Source of the DNA: Tenebrio molitor | Lineage: Eukaryota; Arthropoda; Insecta; Coleoptera; Tenebrionidae | Assembly (NCBI RefSeq): GCF_963966145.1 | Contig: NC_091053.1 | Coordinates: 2,232,001-2,296,000, forward strand | Length of the DNA: 64,000 nucleotides | Direction of reading: 5' to 3' | Notes under the pieces: generated by a model | What the model was told of the DNA's origin: nothing | What the model saw: the letters and a program-made list of their open reading frames with translations, nothing else | The model's database searches: none | In this document: positions 36,893 through 47,799 of the stretch, one piece after another | How the letters are laid out: each line of letters starts with the position of its first letter | Position numbering within the stretch: position 1 is the stretch's first letter | Position numbers and translations under genes: made by a program

Positions 36893-37334
36893 TCATCCTT
36901 TTCTCTTCCGATACCAACAAGCCACCATCTCATACGCCGTCACCTGTGGCGTCTCCCTCGTTACGACACATTTATCGACAAGCTCCTTCGGTTCGTCCTC
37001 GCTGCGACTCACTTGCTTCACTTTCCTCCTGATAGCGTCAATCTGCAAATCTCCATGTTCGTTCATAAAACCGATCTTCTTTAAAACACAAAACACGTAT
37101 TCTCTCAGTTTTGGGTCATCCACAGTTTCGCGATTTCGCAGCTTCGCGATCGATCCTTGTGAGACTCCTGTTGCAATTTTGCATTCTGCGCTCTGGATTT
37201 TTATCTGTCTCTTGTCCTCATCTGTCGTGACCTGGAGCAATTACGTAAAGAAATCAGACAACGGCAACTATGAAACTAATTACCTGACCGGCAGTCGCTG
37301 CCAGAAGCACAATTAACAAACAGAGATTCTTCAT
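36893..37334 (-). CDS. Minus-C odorant-binding protein, family F2, copy a
   Basis: Exon 1 is 37284-37334 (MKNLCLLIVLLAATAGQ) and exon 2 is 36893-37231, separated by a 52-bp intron; the total is 129 residues. The exon-2 peptide starts VTTDEDKRQ where other F2 copies start ATTDEDKRQ, since the first codon after the acceptor is GTC rather than GCC. Cysteines at exon-2 positions 17, 48, 88 and 105 keep the array spacing. Copy-specific changes are LRNRETVDD, KKIGFMNEH, DAIRRKVKQ and DEPKELV. The end is WYRKRKG. Its neighbours are F3a downstream and F1a about 670 bp upstream. No TATA box is seen in its leader. Confidence 0.9.
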
Positions 37335-38001
37335 TGTGGAATTGCCGTCGTTGCTGCTCTTGCTGTTCGGTGGCAATTGCTCCTCTACTGCATTGGAAAT
37401 TATCTTCGGCGTGTTTGGGCACCGATGCAAGAATCAATATTAACTAAGTCAATTTTGTAGTCTTGTGGATAAGATAAATGAAAAGCGACGTTTGTTCAGG
37501 TGGTTCAACTTTAATTTATTTCTTGCGGGATGTCTTGGGAACAAAACGGTAGAATATGTGAAGAAATAAGTTGAGAAAAAAACAGAAACGGAAATGACGA
37601 TAGAAGAATAAGGGAAAAATAAAGTTTGAATGCGAAGAAGGAGATTTATAAAACAAGCATAAGAAGCCCAAGAGAAAATTACAAAATAGCAAAATCTTTC
37701 TGTGAAATGGAGATTTTTGAACAAAATTACATGATCGGATGATACGAGTATATTTTGTGTGAAATTTTATTTTCTAACAATTTTTCTCTCCAGTAGTTCA
37801 CTTCAAATTTCCTGTGGTATGTCGTATAATGAAGCTTCATCTGGCTAAGGTGAAAAATATTTTTTGTCCATTTTGCTGCTTTTGTATTATTTATTAGATT
37901 CTCTCAAGGATCAAAAAATAAATACTGAGTGATTTTCTTCAAATTTATTGTTCAAAAAGTGTGTCAAGGTTTACATCGCTGAAAGTCTTAAAGCGATCAC
38001 A

Positions 38002-38436
38002 TTACGACTTGTTATCGCGAGTGCACCTAAGGAAGTTGGATGAAGACTCCTGAGGAGTGGCCTTCTTGACTGCACATTTGGCAACCAAGGCATCGATCTT
38101 CTCTGGATGCTCAGCGACTTCCTTCAATTTCGTCTTCATGTGCTCCACTTGGAATTCACCACTAGCGTCGATGAATCCGGACTTCTTCAAGATGCAGAAA
38201 GCCTGCTCTTTCAGTTTGGGGTCATCCACTTCTTCACCGTTGCGAACCTTAGTGAGGGTTTCTTCCGAGATTCCAGTCTCGGCCTTGCAGGCGTCGCTGT
38301 ACTCCTGCAGCCTCTCACTACGTGTGTTGGCCTGGACAGCATCACAATAGAAAATACGAAAAAATCGTTTACACAGTGTACTTACGGGGTTGGCGGCGAC
38401 CAAAGCAATGAGGGCAAGACAGAGGAGAAGCTTCAT
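38002..38436 (-). CDS. Minus-C odorant-binding protein, THP12-like family F1, copy a
   Basis: Exon 1 is 38386-38436 (MKLLLCLALIALVAANP) and exon 2 is 38002-38331, with a 54-bp intron (38332-38385); the total is 126 residues. After signal cleavage the protein should start near NTRSERLQEYSDAC. Four cysteines sit at THP12 positions 14, 45, 85 and 102. This copy belongs to the subgroup with GISEETLTKVRN. The intron has no stop and its length is a multiple of three, so the unspliced reading is also open. The N-terminus (NTRSERLQ instead of DTGRDKV) and the signal end (ANP instead of ATY) are unique. TATA is at 38511-38516, with an initiator-like CACAGT about 30 bp further on. Confidence 0.9.
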   Translation of the reverse strand: MKLLLCLALIALVAANPVSTLCKRFFRIFYCDAVQANTRSERLQEYSDACKAETGISEETLTKVRNGEEVDDPKLKEQAFCILKKSGFIDASGEFQVEHMKTKLKEVAEHPEKIDALVAKCAVKKATPQESSSNFLRCTRDNKS

Positions 38437-38510
38437 CTTCGGATTTGATATTTCTCGGTTAGTTGAAGAAACTGTGAGATGTGGAGCGATTTTGATCGCT
38501 TTTATAAGCG

Positions 38511-38516
38511 GTACTT
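38511..38516 (-). promoter_or_regulatory. TATA box of F1a
   Basis: TATAAA on the minus strand in the conserved context CCGCTTATAAAAGCGATCAA. ATCTCACAGTTTCTTCAACT follows about 25-40 bp downstream and could supply the start site. Confidence 0.7.
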
Positions 38517-39490
38517 ATCCCGATTCACGTGGAAAAATGAAATATTTTAATGATTCCCGGAATGTGAGATAAGAAAACTTGGCAGTATCAGATGACTAAA
38601 CAAAAATTGTTGTAAACGATGATATTGAAGCTCGTTAAGATTTTGTCGCTCAAAGTTGTTATATAATATAACATCTACAATGCATATGTTTGCATTTGAC
38701 CTTAACAAACAACTTTAATTTAATAATGTCACCGCTCTGACACTGTTTTCTTTCATTTTTCTCGAAGTGTCTCACTCCGGATAAGTACATATTTAAGAAA
38801 TGTGTAAGAAATAGATGATGTGTACGAAGAGATACACATACCGCAGCTACCAAAGAAACAATGTAATTGATAAGAATTGGACAATGTAGCACCGACAGCA
38901 AATATTTTTGCTGAAAGTTGGATCTGATTTTTTTCTTTCGGCACTGTCAATATGTTAAAAGACAAGAGCATTTATTTATCAGGAGAAAAACCTAGAGAGA
39001 TTCCGAAATAGATTTTTATGTGTTAATTACCAAACACAATCACAACAAATAAGATTATCAAATTTGATTTTGTATAATTTTTTGGGGGTTTAAGATAATT
39101 AAATTTGACAAATAATCTAATGTACAAATCATAATTTCGACGTGAAAGACGTTAGAAAGCGGTAATAATTGTGCATTTTAAAACTTCACAATGTAGGCGT
39201 TGAAGACTCGATTGTGAACGCACAATACGGATAAAGGATCACTGATCAGCTAGCTGTTAAATCTTATGGTTTTACAGGAGTGGTGCATTCTCAATCGACT
39301 CTCCAACGGCAACATTGAAAATGAAAACCTGGGCTGAGTAACCATTGAAAAAACTAAACCATTTGGAACAGTGTAAAACCATTTGGAACAGTGTAAAGTT
39401 TGAATTTCCCGCCGTTTGACACGAATGACATTTGTTTATGTTTCATTGACACATAATCGAACACGTTTGTTTTTAGCAAGGGGTCCTCTA

Positions 39491-40300
39491 AGTGCTTATT
39501 CACGATGGACATAAGCTTGACATAAGGCATAAGAAATTTCTGATACATGCAGTGGATATACTATTAATTTTTTCTCCCTACCGGTTAGAAATGTAGGCTG
39601 TGGATACCTCATTTGAGGTGAGAAAATTCAACTTTCTCGCTAAGGTAAGAAAGTTAATCATGAAATGTTTATGGTAAAACTGTACCAAAATACAAATGTC
39701 AAAAGTGTCAAAAGTGAAATAAGTTATTGATAAATGAAAGCCAATTCAATGAAGTAAGTTGGTAGGTCAATCATATAATCTGGAAAATAAACAGATAAGC
39801 TAGGTAGGTAGATTACTTTACCCTGTTTATATCAAATTTTCGAACAAACCTCAAATCTTCAAATGCGATGACAAGTTAATTAAACAAATAACACAGCCTA
39901 TATTCAATTCTCAAAATTTTCGTTTTAATCACGAATATAACCATCTTTTTTGACTTTTTCAACAAAGTTGTGCCGGTAGGGAAAAAAATTGTATTCAAAC
40001 CTTGTTAAGAAAGTGTCCTTGCAGACCTTAGGCACTTACAAACCTCGTCTACGACTCGGTTTATAATCTTTGCCTGCGGTCTGCAAGAAACCACTTTCTT
40101 ACCTTGATTTGAAATATACTATTACGTAACTTATGAGAAGTGACCTCAGTAAACATTATTGTTGTGTCTAAAAAGGCATGACGAATCATATTCGAGTTAT
40201 TTGGGCACATAAATTATTTTCCAATTGCCCAAATTTACAAATTATTCTTAGGTATCTCTTATGTATTTCTTATGTCTCATGTCCATTGTGAATAAGCACT
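39491..40300. mobile_element. TA-flanked inverted-repeat element inside IR-1 copy b
   Basis: TA lies at 39489-39490 and 40301-40302. The left end AGTGCTTATTCACGATGGAC matches the complement of the right end (GTCCATTGTGAATAAGCACT) with one mismatch, and similarity continues for about 45 bp. TA duplication suggests a Tc1/mariner-type non-autonomous element. Length is 810 bp including its own insert; about 255 bp without it. Confidence 0.8.
39570..40127. mobile_element. Innermost element IR-2, copy 1
   Basis: It is nearly identical to 60637-61190. It starts TTCTCCCTACCGGTTAGAAA and has an internal GTGCCGGTAGGGAAAAA in opposite orientation. Near its right end is a 106-bp hairpin (40001-40106) whose arms carry CTTGCAGACC and GGTCTGCAAG around a CTCGTCTACGACTCGG apex. 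No coding frame. Exact ends are uncertain by a few bases. Confidence 0.75.
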
Positions 40301-40519
40301 TAGATAATTGCTTTGGGAATAGGAATCGTTATTATGCTATTTTTAATGTAAAACTTTGCAAAGACAAAAAAAAACAGAAATATTTATTGCTCATAAATTT
40401 TAGGTTAGCTGTCAGCTCAAATTACAACTATGTACTGTCAATTCACGCTTTAAAAAACCAAAACAATTAACGGTTTCCAACGCCTTCCCAGGCCAGCATT
40501 TCATTTGAACGCCCGATAC

Positions 40520-40556
40520 CGACCTGAACCCTATAGAAATCTTCGGGAGTATGACT
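40520..40556 (+). mobile_element. Tc1-type transposase scrap near F2b
   Basis: Translates DLNPIEIFGSM, part of the WPPxSPDLNPIENLW block at the third catalytic residue of Tc1-like transposases. Related scraps near other F2 genes are at 42803-42845, 47081-47155, 50753-50790, 54834-54912, 58785-58860 and 62372-62432. Confidence 0.55.
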
Positions 40557-40774
40557 TTCAAAAAGAAATTATTTAACTTTTTTTATTTGCACTATGCAAA
40601 CATTCGAAACTTCAAAATGCAGGACATTTCGAATACATAATATGTACTTGGGGCAACAGATCAAAAGTTCAGCAGTTCAACCGTCTCTATAAGTTTAGTT
40701 GCCTTGAGCGTTAAATAACACAAATTTATCAAATGTTTATTTAATAATTTTTATAAAACTCTTCAACATTTCTT

Positions 40775-41216
40775 TCATCCTTTTCTCTTCCGATACCAAC
40801 AAGCCACCATCTCGTACGCCGTCACCTGTGGCGTCTCCCTCGTTACGACACATTTATCGACAAGTTCCTTCGCTTCCTCCTCGCTGCGACTCACTTGCTT
40901 CACTTTACTCCTGATGGTGTCAATCTGCAAATCTCCATGTTCGTTCATGAAACTGGTCTTCTTTAAAACACAAAACACGTATTCTCTCAGTTTTGGGTCA
41001 TCCACAGTTTCGCGACTTCGCAGCTTCGCGATCGATCCTTGTGACACTCCTGTTGCAATTTTGCATTCGGCGCTCTGGATTTTTATCTGTCTCTTGTCCT
41101 CATCTGTCGTGGCCTGGAGCGATTACGTAAAGAAATCAGACAACAGCAACCATGAAACTAATTACCTGACCGGCAGCCGCTGCCAGAATCACAATTAACA
41201 AACAGAGATTCTTCAT
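40775..41216 (-). CDS. Minus-C odorant-binding protein, family F2, copy b
   Basis: Exon 1 is 41166-41216 (MKNLCLLIVILAAAAGQ) and exon 2 is 40775-41113, with a 52-bp intron. The exon-2 product starts ATTDEDKRQIKIQSAEC and ends WYRKRKG (129 residues in total). Copy-specific residues are KKTSFMNEH and SEEEAKELV. It pairs with F1b, about 640 bp upstream, and no F3 follows in this cassette: the IR-1 nest and a Tc1 transposase scrap lie there instead. F2 proteins are very basic at the C-terminus (RKRKG), unlike THP12. Confidence 0.9.
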
Positions 41217-41858
41217 TATGGTCGTTGCTGCTCTTGCTGGCAATTGCTCGTCTACTGCATTGGAAATTATCTTCAGCGTATTTGGGCACCGATGCAAGAA
41301 TCAATATTAACTAAGTCAATTTTGTAGTCTTGTGGATTAGATAAATGAAAGGCGACGTTTATTCAGGTGGTTCAAACTTAATTAATTTCTTGCGGGATGT
41401 CTCGGGAACGAAACGGTAGAATATGTGAAGAAATAAGTTGAGGAAAAAAACTGAAACGGAAATGACGATAGAAGAATAAGGGAGAAATAAAGTTTGAATG
41501 TGAAGAAGGAGAATTATAAAACAAGCATAAGAAGCCCAAGAGAAAATTACGAAATAGCAAAATCTTTCTGTGAAATGGAGATTTTTGGAACAAAATTACA
41601 TCATCGGATGATATATTTTGTTTGAAATTTTGTTTTTTAACAATTTTTCTCCCCAGTCGTTCACTTCAAATGTCTTGTGGTATGTCGTATAATGAAGCTT
41701 TCATCTGGCTAAGGTGAAAAATATTTTTTGTCCATTTTGTTGCTTTTGTATAATTTCTTAGATTCTCTCAAGGATCAAATACTGAGTGATTTTCTTCAAT
41801 TTTATTGTTCAAAAAGTGTGTCAAGGCTTACATCGCTGTAAGTCTTAGAGCGACCACA

Positions 41859-42291
41859 TTACGACCTGTTATCGCGAGTGCACCTAAGGAAGTTGTCTGA
41901 AGACTCCTGAGGAGTGGCCTTCTTGACTGCACATTTGGCAACCAAGGCATCAATCTTCTCTGGATGCTCAGAGACTTCCTTCAATTTCGTCTTCATGGTC
42001 TCCACTTGGAATTCACCACTAGCGTCGATGAATCCGGACTTCTTCAGGATGCAGAAAGCGTGCTCTTTCAGTTTGGGATCGTCCACTTCTTCACCGTTGC
42101 GAGCCTTGTTGAGGGACTCGTCGGACACTCCAGACTCGGCTTTGCAGGCGTCGCTGTACTGCCTCACCTTGTCACGACCTGTGTCGGCCTGGACAGCATC
42201 ACAATAGAAAATACGAAAGAATCGTTTACAGAGTACTTACGTAAGTCGCGGCGACCAAAGCAACGAGGACAAGACAGAGGAGGAGCTTCAT
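41859..42291 (-). CDS. Minus-C odorant-binding protein, THP12-like family F1, copy b
   Basis: Exon 1 is 42241-42291 (MKLLLCLVLVALVAATY) and exon 2 is 41859-42188, with a 52-bp intron; the total is 126 residues. The mature protein should start DTGRDKVRQYSDAC. It belongs to the subgroup with GVSDESLNKARN. Helix-4/5 signature: VETMK, EVSEH, EKIDA. Four cysteines are in the standard places, and the end is NFLRCTRDNRS. TATA is at 42356-42361, 65 bp before the ATG. Exon 2 differs very little from F1d, which suggests recent duplication or conversion. Confidence 0.9.
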
Positions 42292-42355
42292 CTTCGGATT
42301 TGATGTTTCTCGGTTAGTTGAAAAAACTGTGAGATGTGGAGCGATTTTGATCGCT

Positions 42356-42361
42356 TTTATA
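42356..42361 (-). promoter_or_regulatory. TATA box of F1b
   Basis: TATAAA on the minus strand, 65 bp upstream of the start codon, in the same CCGCTTATAAAAGCG context as F1a. Confidence 0.7.
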
Positions 42362-43021
42362 AGCGGTAATTATCGCGGTTCACGTGGAAAAATGAAATAT
42401 TTTAATGATTCCCAGAATGTGAGATAAGAAAAATTTCGCAGTGTCAGACGACTAAGCTCGTTAAGATTTTGTCGGTCAGAGTTGTTATATAATATATAAC
42501 ATCTACAATGCATATGATCGCATTTGACCTTAACAAACAATTTTAATTTAATAATGTCACCGCTCTGACACTGCTTTCTTTAATTTTTCTCGAAGTGTCT
42601 CACTCTGGATAAGTACAAATTTAAGAAATGTGGAAGAAATAGATGATGTGGACGAGGAGATACACATACCGCAGCTACCAAAGAAGCAAGTTAAATGTAA
42701 TTGATAAGAATTGGACAATGTAGCATGGACAGCAAATATTTTTGCTGAAAGTTGGATCTGAATATTTTTCTCTGGGCACTGTCCGATACTTAGGCCACAT
42801 CTCTTGTCCGACCTGAACCCTATCGAAATCTTCGGGAGTATGACTTTCACTTAACTATGAATGCATTCGAAAACTTCACAATGCAGGACACTTCGAATAC
42901 ATAATATGTACTTGGGGCCACAGTTCAAGAGTTCAACAGTTCAACCATCTCTATCAGTTTATTTGCCTTGAGCGCTAAACATTACATCGTTATCAAATGT
43001 TCCTTTATTAATTATATCTCT

Positions 43022-43475
43022 TCAAAATTTACTCCATCCTTTTCTCTTCCGATACCAACAAGCCACCATCTCGTACGCCGTCACCTGTGGCGTCTCCTTC
43101 TTTACGACACATTTATCGACAAGCTCCTTCGCTTCGTCCTCGCTGCGACTCGATTGCTTCACTTTACTCCTGATGGTGTCAATCTGCAAATCTCCATGTT
43201 CGTTCATGAAACTGATCTTCTTTAAAACACAAAACACGTATTCTCTCAGTTTTGGGTCATCCACAGTTTCGCGACTTCGCAGCTTCGCGATCGATCCTTG
43301 TGACACTCCTGTTGCAATTTTGCATTCTGCGCTCTGGATTTTTATCTGTCTCTTGTCCTCATCTGTCGTGGCCTGGAGCGATTACATAAAGAAATCAGAC
43401 AACAGCAACCATGAAACTAATTACCTGACCGGCAGTCGCTGCCAGAAGCACAATTAACAAACAGAGATTCTTCAT
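43022..43475 (-). CDS. Minus-C odorant-binding protein, family F2, copy c, extended C-terminus
   Basis: Exon 1 is 43425-43475 (MKNLCLLIVLLAATAGQ) and exon 2 is 43022-43372, with a 52-bp intron. The usual stop after WYRKRKG is TGA in the paralogues. Here it reads TGG, so translation runs on for WSKF before the next stop, giving 133 residues. Other copy-specific residues are VKQSSRSED and VKKETPQ. Cysteines are intact. F1c lies about 590 bp upstream. The extension is short and need not harm the protein. Confidence 0.9.
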
Positions 43476-44060
43476 TGTGGAATTGCCGTCGTTGCTGCTC
43501 TTGCTTTTCGGTGGTAATTGCTCCTCTACTGCATTGGAAATTATCTTCGGCGTGTTTGGGCACCGATGCAAGAATCAATATTAACTAAGTCAATTTTGTA
43601 GTCTTGTGGATTAGATAAATGAAAGACGACGTTTGTTCAGGTGGTTCAACATTAATTAATTTCTTGCGTGATGTATTGGGAACGAAACGGTAGAATATAT
43701 GAAAGAATAAGATAACAAAAAAACAGAAACGGGAACGACGATAGAATAATAAGAGAAAAATAAAGTTTGAATGCGAAGGAGAAGGTTTCTAAAACAAGCA
43801 TAAGAAGCCCAAAAGAAAATTACAAAATAGCAAAATCTTTCTGTGAAATTTTGTTTGAAATTTTATTTTCTAACAATTTCTCTCTCCAGTTCAAATTTCC
43901 TGGCCAAGGTGAAAAATATTTTTTGTCCATTTTAGTGCTTTTGTATTATTTCTTAGATTCTCTCAAGGATGAAAAAATTAATACTGGGTGATTTTGTTTA
44001 AATTTATTATTCAAAAAGTGTGTCAAGGCTTACACCGCTGTAAGTCTTAGAGCGACCACA

Positions 44061-44493
44061 TTACGACCTGTTATCGCGAGTGCATTTAAGGAAGTTTTTT
44101 GAAGACTCCTGAGGAGTGGCCTTCTTGACTGCACATTTGGCAACCAAGGCATCGACCTTCTCTGGATGCTCAGAGACTTCCTTCAATTTCGTTTTGATGT
44201 GCTCCACTTGGAATTCACCACTAGCGTCGATGAATCCGGACTTCTTCAGGATGCAGAAAGCCTGTTCTTTCACTTTGGGGTCGTCCACTTCTTCACCGTT
44301 GCGAACCTTGGTGAGGGTTTCTTCCGAGATTCCAGTCTCGGCCTTGCAGGCGTCGCTGTATTCCCTCACCTTGTCACGACCTGTGTCGGCCTGGACAGCA
44401 TCACAATAGAAAATACGATAGAATCGTTCACAGAGTACTTACGTAGGTCGCACCGACCAAAGCAACGAGAGCAAGACAAAGGAGGAATTTCAT
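44061..44493 (-). CDS. Minus-C odorant-binding protein, THP12-like family F1, copy c
   Basis: Exon 1 is 44443-44493 (MKFLLCLALVALVGATY) and exon 2 is 44061-44390, with a 52-bp intron; the total is 126 residues. The mature start is DTGRDKVREYSDAC. Subgroup GISEETLTKVRN, with DDPKVKEQAFC. Helix-4/5 signature: VEHIK, EVSEH, EKVDA; the end is NFLKCTRDNRS. All four cysteines are present. The signal peptide has a glycine in place of alanine near its end. TATA is at 44558-44563. Upstream flank to about 45200 is duplicated at 53690-54290. Confidence 0.9.
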
Positions 44494-44557
44494 CTTCGGA
44501 TCTGATGTTTCTCGGTTAGTTGAAGAAACTGTGAGATGTGGAGTTGTTTTGATTGCT

Positions 44558-44563
44558 TTTATA
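44558..44563 (-). promoter_or_regulatory. TATA box of F1c
   Basis: TATAAA on the minus strand, 65 bp before the start codon. The flanking context differs slightly (TATAAAAGCAATC). Confidence 0.65.
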
Positions 44564-44764
44564 AGCGGTAATTATCGCGGTTCACGTGGAAAAATGAAAT
44601 ATTTTATTGATTCCCAGAATGTGAGATAAGAAAAATTTCGCAGTATCAGACCGACTAAACACAAAATTGTTGTAAACGATGAGATTGAAGCTTCTTAAGA
44701 TTTTGTCGGTCAGAGTTGTTATATAATATGTAACATCTGCAATACATATGTTCGGATTTGACCT

Positions 44765-46555
44765 TAACAAACAAGTTTAATTTAATAATGTCACTGATAA
44801 AACATATCAGCTGCTGCAGCAAATGTTTGTCAACAATACGAACCACCAAAACTTTGTATATTATTTAAATATTGGATTAATTAACAGCGGTCAAAACAAA
44901 CAAAATTGTATTAAATTTCTTTAAAGACATTTAATTTTATACAATTTATTCAATGAACATAAACTTTATTTATTAAGTTGCTCTTTATGAATCATCAGAG
45001 CGAATCTCCAAATGACACTTTGTAGAGCAAGAATAGCTTGTAACAGAACCAATAATTAAAAAGAGTTTCCTAGCACCACTCCTAGTCAAATCATACAACA
45101 GTAGATATTTTTGTAATCCATGTTGGTAAAATTGTTGTCAGAATTTTTTGAGAACAAAAAAATTTTTGGGGAACTTCAGAATACACATTTGGGCAAGTAG
45201 GAATTTTGTTGCACCATTATTAATGAAATGATTTCTTTTTAGTCTGTATTATGAGCCTAAACTGGGCTTTAATTTCGTTCTATAAAGTAATGTTATGCTA
45301 TAGGAAGGTACTATGAGGGATTGCATTGGTTCATCCCCAAGTTTATTACATGACGGCAACGAGGGCCATAATTCCACGAGAAATTAAAATGCGCTTTTGT
45401 ATATAATACGCTATTTTTTTAACCACCCAATTAATATATTTATTTAACCCTAAAATAAATTTATGTAAAAGGGCACAGCAAAATAGGACACCCTAGATTT
45501 TCCATCTCGGTCACCTTGACCACCATATTCAATTAATTTAATGAATTGCTAGTTATGCGATGACAATTAAACATTAATGCTTCCTTTAAAATTTTATTAA
45601 TTACATATTTTATTCCTCATCATTTCATTTTTCGCGTTTACAATATTCGCTGCGGTCCTACTCATTTAAAAAAAATATTGTTCGAAAGAAATCTCTCTCA
45701 ATCGACTCTCCAACGCCAACTTTGAAAACAAATTTAAATGAACGAATGATATCATGCGTTCAAATAAAAACCTGTGCTGAGTAGTCAATTTTGTAGTCTT
45801 GTGGATAAAGCAACGTTTGTTCAGGTGGTTCAACTTTAATTAATTTCTTGAGGGGGTGTATTGGGAACGCAAGGGATTATGTATTCATTTCCAGAAGCTA
45901 AGAGAACAAAAATTTCGCAATGACAAAACAAGATTTATTGTAAACGATGAGATTCAAGTTTGTTAAGATGTTTTCGGTCGGGGTTGTTATAATAATATCT
46001 GCAATAATTATGTGTCCAGGGGAATTTAACAAATTTAAATCAAAAATGTCACTGATAAAACCTATCAGCTGCTGCCAACAATATAAACCAGTAAAGCTTC
46101 CAAATATATTTTTGTGTATTAATTAACAGTGGTCAAAACACATAAGATTGTATTATATTTCTTTGGAAACAAATAATTTTGTACAATTCGGGTTTCAGAA
46201 AATCAATTTTGACAAATAAGCAGGTTGAAAATTTCTTCGTGATAATATCTTTAAACGCTGCAAGCATTCGGGGCACTTTTCCAGATTCCGCAATATTATC
46301 GGAAATTTTTGTATTATAAAACAAAAATGTTTATGTAATTATGTTATAATATAATTTATTTATTTGGTCTTTAAATTTGTCATGTTACACAATACTGTTA
46401 CGTAATCTCTGTACACAATGGAATTATCACCATTGGGGGTGAAAGATAGAATAATAATACAGTCTATAACCTTCAAGATATCTCGAAGACTGGGACACAG
46501 CAAATAATTGGTAAATATTGTTACAACAAATACTAAACAAATTGTATGATGTCAA
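44765..46555. other. Spacer between cassettes; duplicated flank DNA
   Basis: 44765-45200 is repeated at 53690-54190, and 45880-46555 is repeated in inverse orientation at about 59380-59960. 45785-45860 is a remnant of the F2 leader region (GTCAATTTTGTAGTCTTGTG). A left-end fragment of IR-1 lies near 45755. No gene is supported; a 63-codon frame at 46133-46324 has no conserved counterpart. Confidence 0.5.
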
Positions 46556-46556
46556 T

Positions 46557-46970
46557 TTATTTGTGATAAAATTTGCTCTTTGGCCTATTCTTATAAAAAC
46601 ATGTAATTGTTTTGAACGCAGTCTCTTGAGGGGTCTCTTGCTTTACGGTGCACTTCCTGATGTAACTTTCCAGTGTGTCTTCATCACTGATTACTTGTCG
46701 GAATTTGTTTCTAATATTGTCGACCAGAAAATCACCCGATTCGTCGACCATATCAATCAACTTCATCATACACAAGGTGTACTCCTTCACAGTGGGGTCG
46801 TCCACGTACACGTCATTCGAGAACTTTTTGACCAGATCTTCTGAGATCCCAGAATGGGTTCGACAGTCAGATCCAAGACACTGCAATTTTTTTTCTACGA
46901 TCTGAAGACAAACCTTTCAACGTACCTGGATCACAGCTGCTGCCAATACAGAAACGCACAAGAACTTCAT
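46557..46970 (-). CDS. Minus-C odorant-binding protein, family F3, copy b
   Basis: Exon 1 is 46926-46970 (MKFLCVSVLAAAVIQ) and exon 2 is 46557-46880, with a 45-bp intron; the total is 122 residues. The exon-2 product starts CLGSDCRTHSGISEDLVKKF. Four canonical cysteines plus the extra N-terminal one are present. Landmarks are VDDPTVKEYTLC, MVDESGDFLVDNIRNKF, VKQETPQETAF and the end RPKSKFYHK. Aspartate and glutamate dominate helices 2-4, unlike the basic F2. F2d is about 390 bp upstream, and a transposase scrap lies between them. Confidence 0.9.
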
Positions 46971-47080
46971 CGTTGTGTTGTTGCTTTGGAGCAATTAACA
47001 ATAAAGATGTTTTTAGTGGTGCTAGAGGTCAAACGGTCAATCAGGATTTATCGTTTATCGAAAAATTAATGTTGCGGCGT

Positions 47081-47155
47081 GACGAAGGTTTGAAGTGGCC
47101 ACCGTTCTTGTCAGACCCAAGCCCTGTAGAAATCTTTGGGAGTATGACTTTCAAA
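47081..47155 (+). mobile_element. Tc1-type transposase scrap near F2d
   Basis: Reads DEGLKWPPFLSDPSPVEIFG followed by SM, matching the WPPxSPDLNPIENLW motif region of Tc1-like transposases in order and spacing. It is the best preserved of the scraps that accompany F2 genes. Confidence 0.6.
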
Positions 47156-47357
47156 AATATATAATTTTAATTTTTTTTTATTTGCTAATAACTATGCAAT
47201 CACAATGGAGAACCCCTGGAATACATAATACGTACTTGGGGCAATAGTTCAAGAGTTCAACAGTTCAACCATCTCTATCAGTTTATTTGCCTTGAGTGCT
47301 AAACATTACAAGATTATCAAATGTTTCTTTATTAATCATATCCCTTCAACATTTACT

Positions 47358-47799
47358 TCATCCTTTTCTCTTCCGATACCAACAAGCCACCATCTCGTAC
47401 GCCGTCACCTGTGGCGTCTCCCTCGTTACGACACATTTATCGACAAGCTCCTTCGCTTCGTCCTCGCTGCGACTCACTTGCTTCACTTTACTCCTGATGG
47501 TGTCAATCTGCAAATCTCCATGTTCGTTCATGAAACTGATCTTCTTTAAAACACAAAACAAGTATTCTCTCAGTTTTGGGTCATCCACAGTTTCGCGACT
47601 TCGCAGCTTCGCGATCGATCCTTGTGACACTCCTGTTGCAATTTTGCATTCTTCACTTTGAATTTTTATCTGTCTCTTGTCCTCATCTGTCGTGGCCTGG
47701 AGCGATTACGTAAAGAAATCAGACAACAGCAACTATGAAACTAATTACCTGACCGGCAGCCGCTGCCAGAAGCACAATTAATAAAGAGAGATTCTTCAT
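47358..47799 (-). CDS. Minus-C odorant-binding protein, family F2, copy d
   Basis: Exon 1 is 47749-47799 (MKNLSLLIVLLAAAAGQ) and exon 2 is 47358-47696, with a 52-bp intron; the total is 129 residues. It shares the Cys-to-Ser change in the signal peptide with F2h on the opposite strand. The sequence before the first cysteine is QSEEC rather than QSAEC, and EYLFC replaces EYVFC. Cysteine spacing and the RKRKG end are standard. F1d lies about 640 bp upstream, F3b downstream. Confidence 0.9.

Larger units (their letters stand above)
39300..40515. mobile_element. IR-1 element, copy b, carrying two further nested elements
   Basis: The left part has CCTGGGCTGAGTAACC and TTTGAATTTCCCGCCG; the right end is CCAGCATTTCATTTGAACGC. 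The uninterrupted copy at 50376-50749 reads CTCTTAGATAATTG where this one is split. A 21-bp stretch, AAACCATTTGGAACAGTGTA, is duplicated in tandem near 39357-39398. Confidence 0.75.

Noticed and set aside
37449..37724. Hydrophobic 60-90-codon frames between F2 and F1 genes, recurring at 41378, 47969/47980 and 61353
   Set aside because: They recur only because the spacer is duplicated. The open frame changes between copies and codons are not conserved, so no protein is supported.
38057..38350. Plus-strand frames of 97-119 codons opposite every F1 exon
   Set aside because: Antisense shadows of the OBP exons; they mirror the conserved coding strand and have no start context of their own.
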